Of a stretch of 64,000 nucleotides of DNA, positions 8,997-18,033 are shown in pieces. The position numbers and the translations under genes were made by a program. Positions within the stretch are counted from its first letter, which is position 1; every line of letters begins with the position of its first letter. The stretch is taken from assembly GCF_000308855.1 (NCBI RefSeq), contig NZ_BAGM01000073.1, positions 1 through 64,000 on the forward strand. The letters are read 5' to 3'. The notes below the pieces were generated by a model, which was given only the letters and a program-made list of their open reading frames with translations, was not told the DNA's origin and did not search any database. The DNA comes from Nocardia veterana NBRC 100344 (lineage in GTDB: Bacteria; Actinomycetota; Actinomycetes; Mycobacteriales; Mycobacteriaceae).

Positions 8997-10496
8997 ATGG
9001 CGCGGCATGTCGACGTGTTGATCATCGGTGCGGGACTGTCCGGAATCGGGATGGCCTGCCATCTCACCCGGGAGAACACCGGACGCAGCTACGCGATCCT
9101 CGAGCGGCGGAACGCGATCGGCGGCACCTGGGACCTGTTCCGGTACCCGGGCATCCGGTCGGATTCCGACATGCTCACCTTCGGCTACGGCTTCCGTCCC
9201 TGGATCGGCACCAAGGTCCTGGCCGACGGCCCGCACATCCGCCAGTACATCGCCGACACCGCCGAGGAGTACGGCGTCACCCCCCACATCCGCTTCGGGC
9301 GCAAAGTGGTCAAGTCCAGCTGGTCCAGCGAGGAGCAGCTGTGGACCACCGAGGCCGTCGACGAACAGACCGGTGAGACCGAGACCTACACCAGCAATTT
9401 CGTCGTGGGTTGCACCGGCTACTACGACTACGACAACGGCTATCGCCCGACGTTCCCGGGTGAGGAGAACTTCGGCGGCCAGATCATCCACCCGCAGCAT
9501 TGGCCCGAGGATCTGGACTACCGCGGCAAACGGGTCGTGGTGATCGGCAGCGGCGCCACGGCGATCACGCTGGTCCCCGCCATGAGCACCGACGCCGCGC
9601 ACGTCACCATGCTGCAGCGCTCGCCCACCTACATCGCGCCGCTGCCCGCCGACGATCCGGTCGCGGTCGGCATGAAGAAGGCCAAGCTGCCGGCCGCGCT
9701 GGCCTACAAGACCGGCCGCGCCCGCAATATCGCACTGCAGCGGGCGAGCTTCGCGCTGTCCCGCAGCAACCCGGCGCTGTCCCGGAAATTGCTGTTGCAG
9801 GCCGTGCGGGTGGCCGTCGGCCCGAACGTCGACATGCGTCACTTCAGCCCCAGCTACAACCCGTGGGATCAGCGGCTGTGCATCGTACCCAACGGCGACC
9901 TGTTCAAGGTGCTGCGCGACGGCCGCGCATCGATCGTCACCGATCGCATCGCGACCTTCACCGAGACCGGCATCCGCCTGGAGTCGGGTGACGAGCTGCC
10001 CGCCGACATCGTCATCAGCGCCACCGGGCTCAACATCCAGATGCTCGGCGGCGCCGCGATCGAGGTCGACGGCACGCCGGTGGCGACCCGCGATCTGGTG
10101 GCCTACAAGGGCGCGCTGATGAGCGGGCTGCCCAACGCCATGATGATCATCGGCTACACCAACGCGTCGTGGACGCTGAAGGCCGACCTGGCCGCCGAAT
10201 ACTTCTGCCGGGTGCTCAACCATATGAAGGCCAAGGGGTATTCGACCTTCGTCGCGGTCGCCGAGGAGGCCGACAAGGCGCCGGAGTCGATGATGGGTGG
10301 CGCCCTGACCTCCGGTTACATCGCACGCGGCGACGCGGTGATGCCGCGGCAGGGGCGGCGCGGCCCGTGGAAGGTGATCAACAACTACTACCGTGACCGG
10401 GCGCTGCTGCGGAAGGCCGATATCGAAGACGGCATCCTGCGCTTCGGCAGGCGTTCGGCGGCCGCTCGCCCGGTCGCCGAATCCCGTTCCGCCTGA
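8997..10496 (+). CDS. EthA-like FAD-dependent Baeyer-Villiger monooxygenase
   Basis: The 499-aa protein matches mycobacterial EthA along its length as I recall that sequence: FAD motif GAGLSG (residues 11-16), the GGTWDLFRYPG segment, the Baeyer-Villiger fingerprint FGGQIIHPQHWP (about 160), a second Rossmann GSGATA (about 181), and YTNASWTLKADL near the C-terminus. Such enzymes insert oxygen into ketones, and EthA itself activates thioamide drugs such as ethionamide. There is no EthR-type TetR gene beside it. The start ATG 8997 lies downstream of an ACGTAACC direct repeat. Whether it shares EthA's drug activation is unknown. Confidence 0.9.
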   Translation: MARHVDVLIIGAGLSGIGMACHLTRENTGRSYAILERRNAIGGTWDLFRYPGIRSDSDMLTFGYGFRPWIGTKVLADGPHIRQYIADTAEEYGVTPHIRFGRKVVKSSWSSEEQLWTTEAVDEQTGETETYTSNFVVGCTGYYDYDNGYRPTFPGEENFGGQIIHPQHWPEDLDYRGKRVVVIGSGATAITLVPAMSTDAAHVTMLQRSPTYIAPLPADDPVAVGMKKAKLPAALAYKTGRARNIALQRASFALSRSNPALSRKLLLQAVRVAVGPNVDMRHFSPSYNPWDQRLCIVPNGDLFKVLRDGRASIVTDRIATFTETGIRLESGDELPADIVISATGLNIQMLGGAAIEVDGTPVATRDLVAYKGALMSGLPNAMMIIGYTNASWTLKADLAAEYFCRVLNHMKAKGYSTFVAVAEEADKAPESMMGGALTSGYIARGDAVMPRQGRRGPWKVINNYYRDRALLRKADIEDGILRFGRRSAAARPVAESRSA

Positions 10497-10516
10497 GTAA
10501 TTTCCACGCGGAACAC

Positions 10517-10551
10517 CGTCCGGTCGCGGCAGCGCACGCCGCGACCGGACG
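10517..10551. terminator. Bidirectional terminator hairpin
   Basis: A perfect 14-bp stem (10517-10530 with 10538-10551, 7-nt loop) lies in the 64-bp gap between two convergent genes and is followed by a TTTC stretch. Confidence 0.8.
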
Positions 10552-10560
10552 TCTGCTTTC

Positions 10561-12252
10561 TCAGCCCAGCAGATACGCCGGCGTCGCCAGCGGCTTGACG
10601 CCGGTGACGAATTCGTGGCGCAGCCGCGGATACGACTCGCCCGCGGCGAAGAAATTGCGATGCATGTGGGCCAGCTCCTCGGCGCGATAGTCGGCCAGCG
10701 GGCGCACCGCCTCGTCGGCCGCCCGGCGCTGTTTCTTCGCCAGCAGCATATTCTGCAATTCCGGTGCGGCCGCGAGGCTTTCGGCTTCCCGGCGCACCCG
10801 GTCCCGGAACTGGGCGGTCGATCCCGCGATCACCTTGTCCACCAGGCCCAACCCCGCGGCCGCGCGGGCTCCGACCGGCAGCGTGCGGGTGGTCAGTTCC
10901 TCGGCGACCTCCGCGCCCACCCGCTGCGGCAGGGTGTAGGTCCAATACTCCGAACCGTGCAGGCCCATCAGGCGGTAGTGCGGATTGAGCACCACCGATT
11001 CCCGGCACCACACGTGATCGGCGGCCAGTGCCAACATCGCCCCGCCCGCCGCGGCATTGCCGGCCAGCGCGGCGATCACGAGCTTGTCGGTGGTGGTCAG
11101 AATCGCCTCCACCAGATCGTTCATCGCGTTGATGTTGCGCCACGACTCCGCACCCGGATCCTCGGCGGCCTCGATGACGTTGAGGTGGATGCCGTTGGAG
11201 AAGAAGTCGCGCTCCGGGCCGAGCACCAGGACGTCCACCGGCCGGTCGCAGGCCTCCCGGTAGGCGGTGAGCAGGCGGCGGCACTGCCGGGTGTCCATCG
11301 CCCCACCGGGATAAGCGAATTCGAGGTAACCGACGCCGGCGTCCTCGCGATACCGCAGCTCCGACCAGGTATCGCGCACCGCGGCCTCGGCGGGGGAGAC
11401 CGGGACCTCCGCGATGCCGGCGGGCAGATCGGCGCCGAGCGCATCGGTGGCCGGCTGTTTGAACGTCGCCGGGCCGCCGGGGCGGCGCCGGGGACGCAAC
11501 TGCGGCAACCACACCGCGCCGTCGACGGTGGCCCGGCAGATCGCGCCGTCGCGGGTGGCGATCACCGCGCCCGGTTCGCCGCGCAACCGATCCTCGTTGT
11601 GCCCGCCGTGGATGAAGTATTCGCGCCCGAACAGCTCGTCCAGCACGCCGGGCTGGGAGTCGGCGGCACGCAGGGTGCGCAGGACGGTGGCGGTATCGGC
11701 GGTGGCCCAGTCGATCCGGCGCACCTGCTGGGTGAGGAACGGGCGCAGCCGGCCGGTGACGTCGGGACGGCTGTAATCGAGCGGCTGGGGCACGTAGGCG
11801 CCGGACTCGAAGCGCTGCACCGCCGTCAGCACGGCAGAGACCGCGGCATCGGAGACCTCGTTGCGGTACAGCTCGCTCTTGCCGCATGCGGGCACGTCGA
11901 ATTCCACACTCGCCCAGATCGGCCCGGCGTCCATCTCGGCGACGGCCTGCAACACGGTCACCCCCCATCGCGACGCGCCTTCGGTGATCGCCCAGTCCAG
12001 TGACGAGGGGCCGCGATCACCCATCGGGCCGGGATGCACGATGAACACCGGGTAACCGGTCCACACATCCTCGGGAATCGCGGTGGTGAGCATCGGCGCG
12101 AGGATAAGATCCGGACGGAATCGTGCGACCCGGGCGCGCAGCAGATCGTCGCCGAGCGCGAGTTCGACGCCGATCTCGTGGCGTTCCCGTAATTCGGCGT
12201 GCACTCGCTGGGTGAGACTGTTGAATGCGCTGGCGACCAACAGGATGCGCAC
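10561..12252 (-). CDS. HypX/HoxX-like two-domain protein (formyltransferase-like plus enoyl-CoA hydratase-like)
   Basis: HypX makes the CO ligand of [NiFe]-hydrogenase under air: the N-terminal half takes a formyl group from formyl-tetrahydrofolate and the C-terminal crotonase half releases CO from formyl-CoA. This 563-aa protein has that order: a formyltransferase-like N-terminus with VHPGPMGDRGP near residue 90, and a crotonase-like domain from about residue 290 (GYLEFAYPGGAMD, FFSNGIHLN, AGNAAAGGAM). The GTG start at 12252 has GGAGG 7 nt upstream. No hydrogenase structural or hyp genes are in the window, so the client enzyme is elsewhere, or the protein has another one-carbon role. Confidence 0.85.
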   Translation of the reverse strand: MRILLVASAFNSLTQRVHAELRERHEIGVELALGDDLLRARVARFRPDLILAPMLTTAIPEDVWTGYPVFIVHPGPMGDRGPSSLDWAITEGASRWGVTVLQAVAEMDAGPIWASVEFDVPACGKSELYRNEVSDAAVSAVLTAVQRFESGAYVPQPLDYSRPDVTGRLRPFLTQQVRRIDWATADTATVLRTLRAADSQPGVLDELFGREYFIHGGHNEDRLRGEPGAVIATRDGAICRATVDGAVWLPQLRPRRRPGGPATFKQPATDALGADLPAGIAEVPVSPAEAAVRDTWSELRYREDAGVGYLEFAYPGGAMDTRQCRRLLTAYREACDRPVDVLVLGPERDFFSNGIHLNVIEAAEDPGAESWRNINAMNDLVEAILTTTDKLVIAALAGNAAAGGAMLALAADHVWCRESVVLNPHYRLMGLHGSEYWTYTLPQRVGAEVAEELTTRTLPVGARAAAGLGLVDKVIAGSTAQFRDRVRREAESLAAAPELQNMLLAKKQRRAADEAVRPLADYRAEELAHMHRNFFAAGESYPRLRHEFVTGVKPLATPAYLLG

Positions 12253-12283
12253 GGCTGTCCTCCATCAGGGTGTTTCGTCGATC

Positions 12284-12311
12284 CGTCACGAGTAGATCGT
12301 CACGAGTAGAT
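12284..12311. repeat. Two tandem 14-bp repeats upstream of the HypX-like gene
   Basis: The unit CGTCACGAGTAGAT occurs twice head to tail (12284-12297, 12298-12311) and continues for three more bases. It lies 32 bp upstream of the HypX-like start in a 122-bp gap, so it could be a regulator site or simple slippage. Confidence 0.6.
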
Positions 12312-12374
12312 CGTTGCCCTTCGAAACTAGCCGCAGCACCGAAGCGCCGCACAACGGGTGGTCCCGGCGGCGGG

Positions 12375-13709
12375 TCAGTGCGGGACGGTCACCGGATCCC
12401 CGCAACTGGCCGGCAGGTCGACCAGTGAACAGGACACGGGCCCGCGCGTGGGGCGGTAGTCGGCGGCCACGCCACCCCGCCGAGTGATCGCGCGGTACGC
12501 CTCGACCGCATCGGTGGGCTGGCGGGTCAGCGTCGGGTCGGTGCGCACGTCGACGGTGTAGAGGCCGAAACGCGGTGTGTAGCTGCCCCATTCGTAGTTG
12601 TCGGTGATGGACCAGTAGTTGTAGCCGATGACGTTGATGCCGTCGTGACGAGCGCGCTGAATCCAGTACACGGTGTCGCGCAGATCGTCGGCGCGGGTGT
12701 AGCCGTCGGGCCGCGGTGCGCCGTTCTCGGTCGGCATGCCGTTCTCCACCACATACAGCGGTTTTCCCGGGAAACGGCGCGAATAGTATTCCAGCGCATA
12801 GTAGATGCCCTCGGGCTGCAGCGGCATCTTCCACAGCTGCTTCGCGTCGCCCGGCGACAGGTGAGCCAGATCCTGTGGCGTGTGGCCGTAGTAGTAGTCG
12901 ATGCCGACATAGTCGAGTTTCGCGGCGATCGCGTCGATCATGGGGCCGTTCACGACCGGCTCGGCGCTACCGACGACATAGGCGAGATTGCTGGTCACGA
13001 GCGCACCGGGCTGCATCCGGTGGATGTCGTCGTAGATGCTGTTGTGGGCCTGGGCCAGGCGCTGCTGCATGGCCGGAACGTTCGCCGGTGACAGCCCGCC
13101 GTTGGTGGTCTCGTTGACGATGTAGAACGCGGGTTCGTTGAAGGTGACCCACAGCGGATTGCGCGCCGCGTAGCGCTGCACCACTGTCCGCGCGTTCGCC
13201 AGCCAATCGTCGAGCATCGCCGGATGCGCCCAGCCGCCGCGGTCGGCGGCCCAGCCCGGATACACCCAGTGATCGAGGGTCAGCATCGGCCGGATGCCGT
13301 GCGCCGCCATGGTGTCGAGAACACTGTCGTAGAAGGCGAATCCGTCCTCGTCCCAGGTTCCGGGCCGGGGCTGTACTCGCGCCCATTCGATGCTGATGCG
13401 GTAGACACCGACCCCGAGTCCGGCCGCCAACGCGATATCTGAGCGGTAGTCGGTGAAGAAATCGACCGCGTCGCCGTAGCGGTCGTAGTCGGGGTGGGTG
13501 GCGATGTATCGCGTCCAATTGCTGTCGGGCGCATGGCCTTCGCACTGGAATCCGGCGCTGGCCACACCCCAGAGGAAGTCGCTGCCCAGCGGGGCGACCG
13601 TCGCCGGTGGCGCCGGACGCGCCTGTGCGAGGGCTGCGGAACCGGTGAGCGCGGCGGCGCCGGCGGCGGCGAACAGACCGAAAACCTGACGACGGCTGAC
13701 GTTGCGCAT
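12375..13709 (-). CDS. Tat-exported glycoside hydrolase family 1, copy B
   Basis: This paralogue of the enzyme at 3512-4873 has the same design: a twin-arginine signal (SRRQVFGLF then an Ala-rich core), the GVASAGFQCEG segment, acid/base Glu in TFNEPAFY, nucleophile Glu in YVVENGMP, and a C-terminal tail with two Cys. Chosen start is ATG 13709, which has GAGGAG at the right distance; an upstream in-frame start at 13811 would add a Pro/Arg/Ser-rich stretch before the signal and is unlikely. It gives 444 aa. The copies differ in the loop after NEP. The substrate is unknown. Confidence 0.9.
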   Translation of the reverse strand: MRNVSRRQVFGLFAAAGAAALTGSAALAQARPAPPATVAPLGSDFLWGVASAGFQCEGHAPDSNWTRYIATHPDYDRYGDAVDFFTDYRSDIALAAGLGVGVYRISIEWARVQPRPGTWDEDGFAFYDSVLDTMAAHGIRPMLTLDHWVYPGWAADRGGWAHPAMLDDWLANARTVVQRYAARNPLWVTFNEPAFYIVNETTNGGLSPANVPAMQQRLAQAHNSIYDDIHRMQPGALVTSNLAYVVGSAEPVVNGPMIDAIAAKLDYVGIDYYYGHTPQDLAHLSPGDAKQLWKMPLQPEGIYYALEYYSRRFPGKPLYVVENGMPTENGAPRPDGYTRADDLRDTVYWIQRARHDGINVIGYNYWSITDNYEWGSYTPRFGLYTVDVRTDPTLTRQPTDAVEAYRAITRRGGVAADYRPTRGPVSCSLVDLPASCGDPVTVPH

Positions 13710-13878
13710 CGAACTCCTCGGTGTCGAACTCCTCGGCCCGGACGGAACGGGCGTCCTCGGCAACGCCGACCCGGAGCGTCGTGGGCGCGGCGACGGACGC
13801 GGCGGAGTCATTCTGACGCGGAAATGGGCACGTGTCCAGGATTGGGGATATCGCGTCGAATGTGTCGGCAGGTCCGGC

Positions 13879-13884
13879 TAGCGT
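13879..13884 (+). promoter_or_regulatory. -10 box of the molybdoenzyme gene, leaderless
   Basis: TAGCGT (TANNNT) ends 7 nt before ATG 13892, and no ribosome binding site precedes that ATG. Confidence 0.5.
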
Positions 13885-13891
13885 GGCAACC

Positions 13892-16189
13892 ATGGCCACG
13901 CATATGACGCATTGGGGAGCGTTCGACGCCGTCAGCGACGGGGAGCGGCTCGTGGAGGTACGCCCCTGGGCCGGAGATCCCGAACCGACACCGCTGATCG
14001 GGAATGTGGCCTCCGCGCAGCATCATCCGACGCGGATCGACCGGCCCCATATTCGCCGCTCCTGGCTCGACCACGGCCCCGGCGCCCCCGGTCGCGGCCG
14101 GGATCCGTTCGTCCCGGTCGACTGGGACCGCGCGCTCGACCTGCTCGGTGGCGAATTGCGCCGCGTCTACGGCGATTACGGACCCGAAGCGGTCTACGGC
14201 GGGTCTTACGGCTGGGCCAGCGCGGGGCGGTTTCATCACGCACAGAGCCAGCTGCACCGCTTCCTCAACTGCCTCGGCGGCTACGTCCGCCATGTCAACA
14301 GCTACAGCCTCGGCACCTCGACGGTGTTGCTGCCCTACGTACTCGGCGATCTGTTCCCGCTGCTCACGCGATTCACCGCCAAATCGGTGATCGCCGAACA
14401 CACCGAGCTGGTGGTGGCCTTCGGCGGCATCTCACCGAAGAACGCGGCGGTGAGCCCCGGCGGCGTCTCACGCCACCACAACCGCGACTGGATCGTGCGC
14501 GCCCGCGAACGCGGCTGCCGCTTCGTGACGGTCGGCCCGTTGCGGGACGACACCGCTGAGATCGCCGACGCGGAATGGATCGCGCCCCGCCCCGGTACCG
14601 ATGCCGCGCTGATGCTGGCGCTGGCGCACGTCCTCGACGCCGAAGGGTTGGCCGACACCGCCTTCCTGCACTCGCACACCGTCGGTTACGAACGTTTCGC
14701 CCGATATCTGCGTGGTGAGGCCGACGGCGTGGCCAAAGACCCGGCCTGGGCGGCCACCATCACGGGTGTTCCGGCGCACCGGATTCGCGAGCTGGCCCGC
14801 GACATGGCCGGCGCTCGGACCTTGGTCACGGTCAGCTGGTCGTTGCAGCGGGCCCGATTCGGGGAACAACCGACCTGGCTGGGTGTGGTCCTGGCTGCGA
14901 TGCTGGGCCAGATCGGCCTGCCCGGCGGCGGATTCGGTCACGGGTACGGGTCCGCGGCGATGGTCGGTGAACCCACCCGCGCCGTACCGCTGCCGCGGCT
15001 GCCGCAGGGCAGCAACCCGATCGACCGTTTCATCCCGGTGGCCCGCATCGCCGACATGCTGCTGCGGCCGGGTGAGGTGTTCGACTACGACGGGCGCCGG
15101 CTGCGGTACCCCGATATCCGTCTGATCTACTGGGCCGGCGGCAATCCGTTCCATCACCATCAAGATCTGGCCCGGTTGCGGCGCGCGTTCGACCGGCCGG
15201 AGACGATCGTCGTGCACGACTCGTTCTGGACCGCGACCGCGCGGCACGCCGACATCGTGCTGCCCGCCACGATGACCGTCGAACGCGACGACTTCGGTAC
15301 CGGCGAGAACGACGCGATGCTGTTCCCGATGCCGGCCCTGATCCGCCCGCACGGCGAGGCGCGCGACGACTACGCGATCCTCGCCGAACTGTCCGAACGG
15401 CTCGGTACCGGTAAGGAATTCACCGAGGGGCGCACCGCGCGGGAATGGCTGGTCCACCTGTACGAACAGTGGCGGTCCGATCTGGGGGAGCGGGCCCGCG
15501 GATTCCCGGATTTCGATCGGTTCTGGGCCGGCGCCGGTCTCGAGCTGCCGGTCGCCGACCCGCCGCAGGTGGCGTTCGCCGATTTCCGTGCCGACCCCGA
15601 CGGTCACCCGCTGCCCACCCCCTCCGGCCGGATCGAGATCTTCTCCGAAACCATCGCCGGCTACGGCTACCCCGACTGTCCCGGACACCCGGTCTGGCTC
15701 GAACCCGAGGAATGGCTGGGAGGCGCTGCCGCGCAACGGTTTCCGCTGCAGCTGGTAGCCAATCAGCCCCGGACCAAACTGCACAGCCAGCTCGACGTCG
15801 GCGACCACAGTCGCTCGGTGAAGATCCACGACCGCGAACCGGTGCGCCTGCATCCCTCGGAGGCTGCCGCGCGCGGACTGACCGACGGTCGGATCGTGCG
15901 CGTATTCAACGACCGCGGATCGTGTCTGGCCGGCCTGGTCGTCGACGACGCGGTCGCACCGGGAATCGCGCAACTGTCCACCGGCGCCTGGTACGACCCG
16001 GACCCGGAGGACCCGTCGTTCTGCCGGCACGGCAATCCGAACGTGCTCACCGCCGACCGGCCCTCGTCGACCCTGAGCCAGGGCAGCACCGGCCAGCTCG
16101 CCCTCGTCCAGATCGAGGCCTACCACGAGGCGGTACCGGACCTGGCGGTGCTCACCCCGCCGGCCGTCGTCACGAACCCCGACGACTGA
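13892..16189 (+). CDS. BisC/DMSO reductase-type molybdopterin oxidoreductase
   Basis: This family reduces S- and N-oxides (biotin or methionine sulfoxide, DMSO, TMAO) with a bis-MGD molybdenum cofactor. The 765-aa protein carries SYGWASAG (Tyr106, Trp108, matching the active-site Tyr/Trp of DMSO reductase), the likely Mo ligand Ser139 in NSYSLGTS, WAGGNPFHHHQDL, and the C-terminal VANQPRTKLHSQLD cofactor segment. There is no [4Fe-4S] cysteine cluster and no Tat signal, so it is probably a cytoplasmic enzyme like BisC. The active-site Tyr argues against a strict TMAO reductase. Start ATG 13892 was preferred over the in-frame 13832 because of the -10 box 7 nt before it. Confidence 0.88.
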   Translation: MATHMTHWGAFDAVSDGERLVEVRPWAGDPEPTPLIGNVASAQHHPTRIDRPHIRRSWLDHGPGAPGRGRDPFVPVDWDRALDLLGGELRRVYGDYGPEAVYGGSYGWASAGRFHHAQSQLHRFLNCLGGYVRHVNSYSLGTSTVLLPYVLGDLFPLLTRFTAKSVIAEHTELVVAFGGISPKNAAVSPGGVSRHHNRDWIVRARERGCRFVTVGPLRDDTAEIADAEWIAPRPGTDAALMLALAHVLDAEGLADTAFLHSHTVGYERFARYLRGEADGVAKDPAWAATITGVPAHRIRELARDMAGARTLVTVSWSLQRARFGEQPTWLGVVLAAMLGQIGLPGGGFGHGYGSAAMVGEPTRAVPLPRLPQGSNPIDRFIPVARIADMLLRPGEVFDYDGRRLRYPDIRLIYWAGGNPFHHHQDLARLRRAFDRPETIVVHDSFWTATARHADIVLPATMTVERDDFGTGENDAMLFPMPALIRPHGEARDDYAILAELSERLGTGKEFTEGRTAREWLVHLYEQWRSDLGERARGFPDFDRFWAGAGLELPVADPPQVAFADFRADPDGHPLPTPSGRIEIFSETIAGYGYPDCPGHPVWLEPEEWLGGAAAQRFPLQLVANQPRTKLHSQLDVGDHSRSVKIHDREPVRLHPSEAAARGLTDGRIVRVFNDRGSCLAGLVVDDAVAPGIAQLSTGAWYDPDPEDPSFCRHGNPNVLTADRPSSTLSQGSTGQLALVQIEAYHEAVPDLAVLTPPAVVTNPDD

Positions 16190-16325
16190 CAGGCGGTCGT
16201 GCGCCCGCCGCCGACCACGAACTGCGAAGCGAGGAGCTGGAGGCCCGCTATCCCGGCGTGCTGAGCAGTATCATCGCCGCCGCCCGCAGCGGCGAGTAGC
16301 GGTCCGACCGGCGGACCGCCCCGCA

Positions 16326-17798
16326 TCAGTGGCCGATCCGATGCGCGAGCTCCGGTGCTCGGAAGCCGCCGATCTTCTGCTCGAGCAGCTCGGCCAGCCG
16401 CAACGGCGTGCGGTCCTCGAACATCGGGCCGATGAGCTGAACTCCCACCGGCAGGCCGTCGGGGGACCGGCCTGCCGGGACCGCGGTGGCGGGCAGGCCG
16501 GGCATGGTGGCGGTACCGGCCCAGACGAGCTGATCGAAATACGGGTACGAGACGCCGTCGATGTCGATGTGCCGGTCCTCCAGACCACCGTCGTGGTTGT
16601 GCGGGAACGCGGGCGTCGGCGTAACGGGGCACACCACCACATCGAACTCGGTGAAGAGCTGCCGCCAGCGGAGGCGGTGACATTCGCGCCGATGGTTCGC
16701 CTCGACCCACTCGCGATGGCTGAGCACCATGCCGCGCAGCCGCGCCGCGTCGAGACTCCGGTTGTCCGCACCCAGGGCGGCGGCCTGATCCCGCAGCCGG
16801 TCGTACACCTCGACCGGAAGACTCGCCGCGGCGTTCGACAGCATCAGCAGCATGTAGAGCGTCGCCGCTTCGGTCGGATCGGGCAGTAGCGGACTGTGCC
16901 GTTCGACGCGGGCGCCCTCCTCGGCGAGCGCGTCGGCGACCCGATGCACGGCCGCCCGCACCGCCGAGCCGGTCGGAATGATCGGATGGTCCTCGACGAT
17001 CAGGACCCGGAAGTCGGCCGGCCGCTCGTGGCGCGCCGGGGGTAGCGCGAGGTCGTAGGCGACGGCGTGGGTCAGCGGGTCGGGTCCGGCCATGACGTCG
17101 AGCAGAACGGTGAGGTCGCGGGCGGTGCGCGCCATCGGACCGACGACGGCGAGGTCGAGCTCGACCGGCAAGGCCGGGCCGGGCGGCGCGACCATCCCGC
17201 GGGCCGCGGCCAGCCCGAGGGTCGGCTTGTGCGCGTAGATGCCGCAGAAATGCGCCGGGGTGCGCAGCGAACCGGCCAGGTCGGAGCCGATGGACAGCGC
17301 GCCGAATCCGGACGCCAGGGCCGCGGCCGAACCGCCGGACGAACCGCCGGACGTGCGGCCGTGATCCCACGGATTGTTCGTGGTGCCGTAGATGTCGTTG
17401 AAGCTCTGGATATCTCGCAGCATCTCCGGCACGTTGGTCTTGCCGAGGATCACCGCGCCGGCTGCCTTCAGCCGCGACACCTGGACCGCATCCTCGGTCG
17501 GCACGTGATCGGCATGCTGCGGTATGCCCCACGTCGTGGGCAGCCCGGCGACGTCGTAGGACTCCTTGACCGTCACCGGAACGCCTAGCAGCGGCCGGTC
17601 CTCGCCGCGGGCGCGCGCCCGGTCGGCGCGGCGCGCGGCGGCCCGGGCATTGTCGAAGTCCGCCACACAGATCGCGTTGATCGCCGTGTCCTCCCGCTCG
17701 ATCCGCGCGATCGCCGCGTCGGTCAGTTCCACCGAGGTGACGGCACCGGCACGCAAAGCGGTCGCGAGTTCTTCGGCCGACAGAAAATCGAATTCCAT
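16326..17798 (-). CDS. Amidase signature family hydrolase
   Basis: Amidases of this family hydrolyse C-N bonds with a Ser-cisSer-Lys triad. The 490-aa protein shows all three: Lys in VTVKESYD (about residue 78), the cis-Ser in GGSSGGSAAA and the nucleophile Ser in GSDLAGSLRTP (about 175). The late C-terminal GLPVGVQLIGP segment is also typical. No GatB/GatC partners are nearby, so it is a stand-alone amidase rather than the tRNA amidotransferase subunit. The substrate is unknown. ATG 17798 follows a TACCGT -10 box by 7 nt. Confidence 0.88.
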   Translation of the reverse strand: MEFDFLSAEELATALRAGAVTSVELTDAAIARIEREDTAINAICVADFDNARAAARRADRARARGEDRPLLGVPVTVKESYDVAGLPTTWGIPQHADHVPTEDAVQVSRLKAAGAVILGKTNVPEMLRDIQSFNDIYGTTNNPWDHGRTSGGSSGGSAAALASGFGALSIGSDLAGSLRTPAHFCGIYAHKPTLGLAAARGMVAPPGPALPVELDLAVVGPMARTARDLTVLLDVMAGPDPLTHAVAYDLALPPARHERPADFRVLIVEDHPIIPTGSAVRAAVHRVADALAEEGARVERHSPLLPDPTEAATLYMLLMLSNAAASLPVEVYDRLRDQAAALGADNRSLDAARLRGMVLSHREWVEANHRRECHRLRWRQLFTEFDVVVCPVTPTPAFPHNHDGGLEDRHIDIDGVSYPYFDQLVWAGTATMPGLPATAVPAGRSPDGLPVGVQLIGPMFEDRTPLRLAELLEQKIGGFRAPELAHRIGH

Positions 17799-17805
17799 GA
17801 ATTCG

Positions 17806-17811
17806 ACGGTA
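17806..17811 (-). promoter_or_regulatory. -10 box of the amidase gene, leaderless
   Basis: On the minus strand TACCGT ends 7 nt before the ATG. The DNA behind it (17812-17860) is visibly AT-rich for this genome. Confidence 0.5.
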
Positions 17812-18033
17812 TCGAGACACCGAAAAAGCCATAAAATATCGATTCGCGCAATCCGGTGAACCCGAATACGGTCCCTTTCCGTTCACCTCGGCGCACTCGT
17901 CCGGGAATTCGCCAAGTCACCGTGCGCCGGCACCGAGTCGGCTCGCCCGGGGGCATGACATGCTGTTTCGCACAACGGGACAGATGTCACAGCGGATATG
18001 GTCTCCCGACCGGTGATTCCACCGAAATCCGTA

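Noticed and set aside
16199-16299. Open tail after the molybdoenzyme stop, coding-like EELEARYPGVLSSIIAAARSGE
   Set aside because: It looks somewhat like a real C-terminus, but has no start codon of its own in a sensible place and no ribosome binding site; it may be leftover coding DNA, and I could not support a gene.
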